A stretch of 64,000 nt of DNA from the NCBI RefSeq assembly GCF_000429645.1, contig NZ_AUCG01000021.1, forward strand, positions 62,001 to 126,000, in the 5' to 3' direction. This DNA comes from Niveispirillum irakense DSM 11586. Lineage in GTDB: Bacteria; Pseudomonadota; Alphaproteobacteria; Azospirillales; Azospirillaceae. Positions within the stretch are counted from its first letter, which is position 1. Each line of letters opens with the position of its first letter. This document shows, piece by piece, positions 32,735 to 38,659 of the stretch. The position numbers and the translations under genes are program-made. The notes under the pieces were generated by a model that saw only the letters and a list, made by a program, of their open reading frames with translations, made no database searches and was not told the DNA's origin.

Positions 32735-34666
32735 TCACCCGTGCTGGTCAGATACAATGAATTCCAAACTATCTGTCAGATCGGCAATGGTGGGACGCCA
32801 ATCACCCCAACGTTGCTGACGGAAAAGGCGCAGGCTGGGATACCAAGGGCTGTCGTCTCGGGATCGCAACCAACGCCAGCACCCGTCGAAGCGTGACAAG
32901 ACCCAAACCGGGCGCCCCAAGGCCCCGGCAAGATGAATAACCGCAGTATCCACACCAATAATCAGATCAAGGCCTGCCACCAGGGCAGCCGTGTCGGCAA
33001 AATCCCCAAATTGATCCGTCCAATCGATAACGGGAAAAGGCGTTGCGTCCGCCGCCGCCTGGGCAGCGGCGGGGCCCTTTTGCAAACTGATGAAAGTGAT
33101 GCCGGGAATGGTGCCCAAGGGTGCCAGCATATCCAGGCTGGCACTGCGCCGGCGATCCGTTGCGGTGGCACGCGGGTCATGCGCCCTGGCATCACCCGCC
33201 CAGACCAGCCCGACCTTGAAACCAGGCAATGCCGACAACCGCTCCCGCCAGATCGCTGCCCTGTCCTCAGGGACATGGAGATAAGGCACATCCGCGGGAA
33301 TGCTGGCCAGCGTGCGGGTGCCCAGGCGCAGCGGCAGCCCCATCAATGGGCAGCGCACGGCGATATCAGCCGGCACCGGCGTTCCCAACGCTACCACCGG
33401 CACCCTATCAGGCAGGCTTTCCCGGAACAGCCGAACCAGGGCAGGCTGCACCTGCACCAACAGGTGAAGCCCCGCATGGTGCAGAAGATGGACATAGCGG
33501 ATGAACTGCAAACTGTCGCCATGCCCCTGCTCCGCATGGATCAACAGCCGGCCAGACGGGGGAGCATCCCCTGCCCATACTGGCAGCGCGGCGACATCCG
33601 GCGCCAGGGGAAAGCCCGGCATATGCCACCGCCATTCATATTCCCGCCAGCCCTCCGCCATATCCCCGGCGATCAGCCGCGCCTGGGCCCGTTGCCAATG
33701 GATGATTGGGTTATCGGGGGCAGCCGCTAAGGCTTGGCGATAACAGTTCTCCGCCCCCTCATCATCCCCCAGATCGCGCAGAACAGTGCCCAGATTGATC
33801 AGCGCCGGCAGCAGGCCCGGCTCCAGGGCCAGCGCCTGCTGCAATGCTGCCCGCGCCGCGCTGAGCGCGCCCTGCCCATGCAGGCCGGCGGCCAGGACCA
33901 CAAGCGCACGCGGCCAATCCGCACGACGCGACAAAAGTGTCTGCGCCGTCACCACCGCTTCGTCAAACAGGCCCAGCGCCACCTGTGCATCCGCCAGCCC
34001 CACGCCGGCCCCTTCATGGTCGGGCTGGCGGCGCAGCAAATCAGCAAAACAATCTCGTGCCTTGGCCGGCTGTTCGGTCTGCAGATAGGCCTGCCCCAAC
34101 CGTTCCAGCATCTCCAGCCGATCAGGTGCCAGTTTGACCGCCAGTTCCAGTGCTGGTACGGCCCCAGGGTCCGCCAAAGCGTTGGCATGGGCGAAGCGGT
34201 TATACAGACATGCAGCCAGATTAGCGGCAACCGACCGGTCACCTGGCGCCAGTGTCAGGGCTTGTCGCAGCAGGGGCTCCGCCCTGGCAAAATCGGCCAG
34301 CGCTGTATAGATGGCCCCCTGCTCCGCCAAGGCCCCCACATGGTTGGGGTGGGTGGGCAGATAGGCCTGGGCGGCGGCAGCAAAACTGCTGGCCGCATCA
34401 GCCATATTACCGGCCTGACGCTGCGCCACACCCAGATTGAACAGCCATTCCCCCTGCCCCGGCCGCATGCGCACGGCGGTACGCAAGCTGCGCAGCGCGG
34501 CATCCGCCTTGCCCTGCTGCAGACAGGACATGCCCAGGAAATAATGCACATCCGGCAATGCTGGCGCCTCTGCCAGAACACGGCGATAAAGCGGCTCTGC
34601 CGCAGCGGGGTTGCCGGCACGGTGCAGGCTGATCGCCTGGTCCAGCACGTCGTTCAAACCTGTCAT
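32735..34666 (-). CDS. TPR-glycosyltransferase-like protein 2
   Basis: A 643-residue protein. About nine tetratricopeptide repeats fill residues 1-340, followed by a GT-B-like domain with WEYRW-type box (WREYEWRWHMPGF), LLIHAEQGHGDSLQFIRYV (about 395-413), FKVGLVWAGDARAHDPRAT and GVDTAVIHLAGALGRPVWVL. The last motif is typical of heptosyltransferase-like sugar-nucleotide sites. The domain order is that of protein 1 at 30438, with a longer repeat array. It overlaps the lipoprotein gene upstream by four bases. A role in flagellin glycosylation is inferred from context. Confidence 0.85.
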   Translation of the reverse strand: MTGLNDVLDQAISLHRAGNPAAAEPLYRRVLAEAPALPDVHYFLGMSCLQQGKADAALRSLRTAVRMRPGQGEWLFNLGVAQRQAGNMADAASSFAAAAQAYLPTHPNHVGALAEQGAIYTALADFARAEPLLRQALTLAPGDRSVAANLAACLYNRFAHANALADPGAVPALELAVKLAPDRLEMLERLGQAYLQTEQPAKARDCFADLLRRQPDHEGAGVGLADAQVALGLFDEAVVTAQTLLSRRADWPRALVVLAAGLHGQGALSAARAALQQALALEPGLLPALINLGTVLRDLGDDEGAENCYRQALAAAPDNPIIHWQRAQARLIAGDMAEGWREYEWRWHMPGFPLAPDVAALPVWAGDAPPSGRLLIHAEQGHGDSLQFIRYVHLLHHAGLHLLVQVQPALVRLFRESLPDRVPVVALGTPVPADIAVRCPLMGLPLRLGTRTLASIPADVPYLHVPEDRAAIWRERLSALPGFKVGLVWAGDARAHDPRATATDRRRSASLDMLAPLGTIPGITFISLQKGPAAAQAAADATPFPVIDWTDQFGDFADTAALVAGLDLIIGVDTAVIHLAGALGRPVWVLSRFDGCWRWLRSRDDSPWYPSLRLFRQQRWGDWRPTIADLTDSLEFIVSDQHG

Positions 34667-34917
34667 GGCAAATTTTCCACTGGCGCCGGCGCCAGGAACC
34701 GGGGGCCGACACTGCCCTTGTGCAAGGGGATAGGGGCAACAGCGGTGGGTACTGGCGGGAGAGGTGCAGCAGCAACGGGGGCGGCCGGGGGTGGCGGCAG
34801 CCACACCTTTTCATCCCGGACCTGGCGGGCATGGGTGGCACAGCCAGCCAGCATCATTGCCGCCATCAGCGTCAGCGATAAGGCCCGTACTGCCTTCGCA
34901 TCTGTTCCCACCGGCAT
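34663..34917 (-). CDS. Small proline-rich lipoprotein
   Basis: An 84-residue protein with a lipoprotein signal: a hydrophobic helix (LSLTLMAAMM) and the lipobox LAGC, giving Cys25 as the modified residue. The mature part is Pro/Ala-rich (LPPPPAAPVAAAPLPP). It has no recognised domain. Its stop overlaps the start of the TPR-glycosyltransferase gene, so the two are co-translated, although a periplasmic lipoprotein and a cytoplasmic transferase make an unusual pair. Confidence 0.75.
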   Translation of the reverse strand: MPVGTDAKAVRALSLTLMAAMMLAGCATHARQVRDEKVWLPPPPAAPVAAAPLPPVPTAVAPIPLHKGSVGPRFLAPAPVENLP

Positions 34918-34953
34918 CCGTTCCGCCTTTCATGTTTGGCGGACAGATTAGGC

Positions 34954-35643
34954 CTAGCGGGAAATCTGATCCAGAAAGCTTTCATCCTTAACAACCAGAT
35001 AGCCATTGCGATAGGTGATGGCCTCAGCTTTCTGGAAGCTCTTCAGCGTTTTATTCACCATTTCACGCGATACGCCCAGCATATTGGCCAGATCTTCCTG
35101 GCTGACAAACGTGGCGATTCGCAATCCGCCTTCAGTCTGCCGGCCATATGTCTGCGCCAGCATCAGGATACGTTTGGCCAGACGGCGCGGCACATTGAGG
35201 AAAACCGTGTCTTCAATGATGGCGCTGGTCCATCGGACACGCTGGCACAAGACCCCCATCAAACGGATGCAGAGATCGGGGCGCGTCTCCAGAAAGGGCA
35301 TGAAATCCCGGCGGTCGATACGCAACAACTCACTGGCTTCCTGTGCCATCACGGTAGCGGTCCGCTCCCCCCCGTCCAGCATGGCGATTTCCCCGAACAC
35401 CGCGCCGGCATCCAGGATATTCAGCAGCATGAGTTTAGCGTCGGGCGATTCCGTCTGCACCGCGACCCGACCACGCAGCAGAACATAAAGACTGTCTCCG
35501 GGATCACCCTTGGCGAAAATCCGCTCTTCTGCTGCCACACGCCGGAGGCGGGCGAATTCCAACACCGCCGCCATTTCCGTATCGCTCAACACACCGAACA
35601 GGTGATTGCGGCGCAAAAGGTCGATATCAATGGATGTCGCCAA
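34954..35643 (-). CDS. Crp/Fnr-family transcriptional regulator
   Basis: A regulator of about 229 residues. The cNMP-binding barrel (FAKGDPGDSLYVLLRGRVAV; GAVFGEIAMLDGGERTATV) includes a Glu and an Arg-Thr pair like the cAMP-binding cassette of CRP. The C-terminal helix-turn-helix has the recognition helix SREMVNKTLKSFQ, where CRP has SRETVGRILK, so a TGTGA-type target is plausible. The FNR cluster cysteines are absent. The start is unclear; TTG at 35643 after GAGGA is chosen, with TTG 35715 as the alternative. It follows tfuA on the same strand. Confidence 0.87.
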   Translation of the reverse strand: MATSIDIDLLRRNHLFGVLSDTEMAAVLEFARLRRVAAEERIFAKGDPGDSLYVLLRGRVAVQTESPDAKLMLLNILDAGAVFGEIAMLDGGERTATVMAQEASELLRIDRRDFMPFLETRPDLCIRLMGVLCQRVRWTSAIIEDTVFLNVPRRLAKRILMLAQTYGRQTEGGLRIATFVSQEDLANMLGVSREMVNKTLKSFQKAEAITYRNGYLVVKDESFLDQISR

Positions 35644-35716
35644 TACCCGTTCCTCGCCAGTACCCGCTTGGGGGGCATAGGACCTCAGGATTGGGACTTC
35701 CCTGCAAAAATGCAAG

Positions 35717-36472
35717 TCAAACGGGCACGGACAGAACAGGCTGTGCTACACGGTCCCAATTAAACGTATGTTCAAAGGCGAAGCTGGGCGTGACCTTCAG
35801 CGACCCCATCGCCATGCCGTCACGGATATGGGCCAGCAGGGCCAGGGCATCCAGCCTTTTCTGATCAACGTGGCCGCCTTCAGCGATCCAGACCCGCAAC
35901 CGCTCCAACTCGGCCGCACCAGCCCCTTCCTCCACAGCCTCGCGGAAGACGCGCCCGAAACTACGCTCCCGATAGGGCAGGTCCTTGGCGATCCGTTGAA
36001 GCTGCTGGCGCTGGTATGCCGTGATGATGCCCGCCGCGAATGCATCCGACAATGTACGCCGGATATTGACCATGGCTTCCGACAGCATGGGATAGCCGAT
36101 TTCCCCCGGGCCATGGATGATGGCGACCTCGTCATCATCCTCCAGCCGCCCATCCAGATAAGCGGCGAAGATATCCCCGATCCCGGTCATCCCGAAACTG
36201 TGCAGTTCGGCCGCGCGCAATGCCCCCATACTGGCCGCCCCCAGAACCGGGATGCCCCGATGCAGGGCGAACAGGATCTCTTTGTGCCAGACAGAGGGCA
36301 TGTTGGCGAAATAGCCATCGATGATCGCAATGGCGGCCGGCTGCTCCGTCACGGCGCGCAGCACATCACCCTGGGCCACGGGCGGGCGGTAATCCGCCTC
36401 CAGGACACGGCGGGCCTCGCTCACCGGCAGGGTAGGGCCCAGGAAAACGATCACCTGATTGCTCATTGCCAT
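35717..36472 (-). CDS. TfuA-like protein
   Basis: A 251-residue TfuA-domain protein (VIVFLGPTLPVSEARRVL at the start; the GVPVLGAASMGALRAAEL-like segment GIPVLGAASMGALRAAEL near residue 75). TfuA proteins work with YcaO enzymes: in methanogens the pair thioamidates methyl-CoM reductase, and in bacterial RiPP clusters TfuA-linked YcaO enzymes make peptide thioamides or related groups. TfuA is thought to supply or handle sulfide. It is 27 bases downstream of ycaO and shares its direction, so the pair should act together. Confidence 0.92.
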   Translation of the reverse strand: MAMSNQVIVFLGPTLPVSEARRVLEADYRPPVAQGDVLRAVTEQPAAIAIIDGYFANMPSVWHKEILFALHRGIPVLGAASMGALRAAELHSFGMTGIGDIFAAYLDGRLEDDDEVAIIHGPGEIGYPMLSEAMVNIRRTLSDAFAAGIITAYQRQQLQRIAKDLPYRERSFGRVFREAVEEGAGAAELERLRVWIAEGGHVDQKRLDALALLAHIRDGMAMGSLKVTPSFAFEHTFNWDRVAQPVLSVPV

Positions 36473-36499
36473 TCTCTCCTTTGCCGGGGCGGAGCGATT

Positions 36500-37735
36500 T
36501 TAAAGACCCGTGATGCAACGGGCACGGGGGCCAAGCGCATAGGTGGGACTGCCGTCCACACCCTCCAGACCCGGCACGATCACCCGCACAACGGGGATGC
36601 CGATTTCCGGTCGGGTCAGGTCAACGACAATCACATCCTCAATGCCGACGCGGGCCAGCCGTGTCCGCAGTTCCGCCAGATCGTCCCGCAAGGACTGGCC
36701 ACGCCACCCCTGGATTGCGTTGAAATCCCGCAGTAACGGGCCAAGCTGGATGCGGGCGAGCCACCTTTCCTGCTCCTGCTCAGACAGGAAATGCTCATAC
36801 TCTTCCCGCCCCATATCGTCGCGGGCGCCGGAAATGAAGGTGAGCCGGCTTTGCGCCGCTTCCGTCAGGGCGCGGGACAAGGCGATGGCAGGGACCAGAT
36901 GCGTGCCATAGCCCGACGCCGGACGCACCGAACTCTGCCCCCCGCTGCTGGTCTGAACGATCCGGGCCAGGAAAGTGGGCACGCCGGTATCGGCCGTCAT
37001 GTCCCAGACGCCAACGGCCACGCCGGCCCGGGCGAACTTGGCCAGAAGGGCGCGGCAGGTCGGGTCGGCAACCGTTTCCAGATCGACGCGCGTTTCTTCC
37101 TGCGCCGCTTCGGGCAACAGGTTCCACAAGGTGCGCGCGTCGCGTTCAATCACTTCGCAGAGGCCATGAAGGACGGCCTCAATCCAATGATTGCCGGAAG
37201 CCAGCCCGTTGCTGGTCGCCTGGAAGCAGCCATGGCCCGTGGGCAAGGGCAAAGTATAGTTGGTGTGCACCATCTCGTAAGGCACCCAGCAGCCGGTGCC
37301 ATCCTTCAGATTGGTGCCCTCCGCCCACAGCATCTGGGCATGGGGGGTGTAGAGACTATCCACGTGACAGGGCAGCAGGGCCGGATCGATCAAAGGCAGC
37401 GCGTAGCGCAGATCCTCATAAGAACCATGACGCAGGGGAAGCTGTACCCGCTCTGCGTGCCACGCTTCGATTGATTCCATGACCGCCGATGCCTTGGCAG
37501 CGGCCAGGCTGGTGCCTTTTCCCTGCGAGACGGCCAGCGACCGGGAATTGGGCCTGTTCACCATCACGACGGGGATGCCGACTGTATCCAGGCCCGTAAC
37601 ATTGGCAACACGGGTGATACCAAAGGCACCCAGCAGCGGGGTGACCTTGGCCAGCGTCTCTTCGGCGGAGACGAGGCGACGCCATTGCGGCGAACCGATG
37701 CTGTCCCACTCGGTCTGGCGAACCTGTTCCATCAT
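36500..37735 (-). CDS. YcaO-family ATP-dependent peptide-modifying enzyme
   Basis: A 411-residue YcaO enzyme. The ATP-site segments are visible: SQGKGTS at about residues 70-76, the acidic MESIEAWHAE at about 86-95, and the CEVIERDA motif at about 193-200. YcaO proteins phosphorylate a peptide backbone amide so that a Cys/Ser/Thr side chain or external sulfide can attack. The C-terminus lacks the Pro-rich PxPxP end of azoline-forming YcaOs, and TfuA is adjacent, so thioamidation is the best guess. A small peptide gene lies just upstream. Confidence 0.92.
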   Translation of the reverse strand: MMEQVRQTEWDSIGSPQWRRLVSAEETLAKVTPLLGAFGITRVANVTGLDTVGIPVVMVNRPNSRSLAVSQGKGTSLAAAKASAVMESIEAWHAERVQLPLRHGSYEDLRYALPLIDPALLPCHVDSLYTPHAQMLWAEGTNLKDGTGCWVPYEMVHTNYTLPLPTGHGCFQATSNGLASGNHWIEAVLHGLCEVIERDARTLWNLLPEAAQEETRVDLETVADPTCRALLAKFARAGVAVGVWDMTADTGVPTFLARIVQTSSGGQSSVRPASGYGTHLVPAIALSRALTEAAQSRLTFISGARDDMGREEYEHFLSEQEQERWLARIQLGPLLRDFNAIQGWRGQSLRDDLAELRTRLARVGIEDVIVVDLTRPEIGIPVVRVIVPGLEGVDGSPTYALGPRARCITGL

Positions 37736-37815
37736 CTGTCCCTTGTCGCGTCCATCCCATGTTCCCAGGCCTGCCAGGAAAAATTGGGATCAGGTCCGGC
37801 GGAAAAAGATCGGCA

Positions 37816-37845
37816 GGCCCGGTGGAGATATCTCCCCACCAGGCC
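37816..37845 (-). terminator. Hairpin between peptide gene and ycaO, possible attenuator
   Basis: Minus-strand GGCCTGGTGG pairs with CCACCGGGCC around a short AT-rich tip. A TTTTT run follows eight bases later. It lies between the peptide stop (37854) and the ycaO start (37735). A partial terminator here would give more peptide mRNA than enzyme mRNA, as in many RiPP operons. The gap before the T-run makes termination uncertain. Confidence 0.45.
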
Positions 37846-37853
37846 GGAACCGG

Positions 37854-38015
37854 TCAGCGCCGGGCGCTGTGCAACTCGGCGCTGGCACCGACATCCATGG
37901 CCAGACGCGGCGCGGCAACACGGGCCTGCGGGGCAGCACTCACAGCGGTGGAGACAATTTCGGCCCCATTCGGACCAATACGATAAAGGCGGCCATCGGC
38001 ACCACGCATCAGCAT
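37854..38015 (-). CDS. Small peptide, candidate YcaO-TfuA substrate
   Basis: A 53-residue peptide (57 if it starts at ATG 38027). ATG 38015 has GGAGAGCAAG just before it. The first half, MLMRGADGRLYRIGPNGAEI, looks like a folded or recognition segment; the second half is Ala/Val/Arg-rich with Ser and Thr but no Cys and ends SARR. It is the first gene upstream of ycaO and tfuA in the same direction, the usual place for a RiPP precursor. There is no double-glycine cleavage site, and no protease or exporter gene is adjacent. Precursor function is inference from position, size and layout. Confidence 0.6.
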   Translation of the reverse strand: MLMRGADGRLYRIGPNGAEIVSTAVSAAPQARVAAPRLAMDVGASAELHSARR

Positions 38016-38109
38016 CTTGCTCTCCATCTGATTTCAATTGTAGGCGAACAGTGAAAGAGCCCTGGGCATCCTTCGCCGCAGACGGTAAAACAGCGTATGG
38101 CATTTAAAA

Positions 38110-38125
38110 CGTGAACTGGTTCACA
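38110..38125. promoter_or_regulatory. Crp-type operator upstream of the peptide gene
   Basis: CGTGAACTGGTTCACA matches the TGTGA-N6-TCACA consensus at nine of ten positions and has perfect GTGA/TCAC arms with the required six-base spacer (the inner GTGAAC/GTTCAC arms extend it). It lies about 95 bases upstream of the peptide ATG and about 80 bases from the divergent ribbon-helix-helix gene. A Crp-type regulator with a CRP-like recognition helix is encoded in the same gene group. Confidence 0.6.
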
Positions 38126-38238
38126 GCGATGTATGTAGATATCGCGTTAGTTTGTTTGCCTGTCCCATCGCCCGATGGCCTGATCCTGTAAGGACGAGGT
38201 TACCAATGACCACCCTGCGCGCTGTGAACGCCGTAAAC

Positions 38239-38264
38239 AATGATGTGCCGGAATGATGTGCCGG
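38239..38264. repeat. 13-bp tandem duplication at the 5' end of the RHH gene
   Basis: AATGATGTGCCGG occurs twice head to tail (38239-38251 and 38252-38264) with no mismatch. Thirteen is not a multiple of three, so the frame changes across it. Removing one copy joins the well-placed upstream ATG at 38206 in frame with the downstream protein. Confidence 0.9.
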
Positions 38265-38551
38265 TCTATGAGCCCCATGACCTGGAAGTGGACGGCCAGC
38301 TCATCAGTCATAATGTGTGGGTGGACGGGCACCGGACCAGCGTGCGGCTGGAAGCGGTCATGTGGCAGGCCTTGCATGAAATTGCTGATCGCGAAATGCT
38401 GACCATCCATCAGGTGATCACCATCGTGTCCCGCCGGCAGCACCAGAATGCTTCGCTGACGGCAACGATCCGTGCCTTCCTGGTCGCCTATTTCCGGGCC
38501 CTTTCCAAGGGGAACCGGTCCTTGATGCTGCGGGAAGTGGCAGGCGGCTGA
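38240..38551 (+). CDS. Ribbon-helix-helix domain protein with disrupted 5' end
   Basis: A 103-residue protein. The segment WVDGHRTSVRLEAVMWQALHE (read in parts, about residues 27-47) followed by MLTIHQVITIVSRRQ is the ribbon-helix-helix pattern of the RHH_4 group, a DNA-binding fold. The best ribosome-binding site (AAGGACGAGG) precedes ATG 38206, but that frame ends after 16 codons because of the 13-bp duplication. Translation of the domain would now have to start at ATG 38240 or 38243, created within the duplicated unit. It is divergent from the YcaO operon. Confidence 0.72.
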   Translation: MMCRNDVPVYEPHDLEVDGQLISHNVWVDGHRTSVRLEAVMWQALHEIADREMLTIHQVITIVSRRQHQNASLTATIRAFLVAYFRALSKGNRSLMLREVAGG

Positions 38552-38659
38552 ACACGATAGGACGCCAGCGGGTGGCGGCGGGCCGGATGACGCGCCCGCA
38601 AGCCGCTGTACGCCCCGGCTCTTCATGCCGACGCCTCAACCCTGACAATTATCCATATG

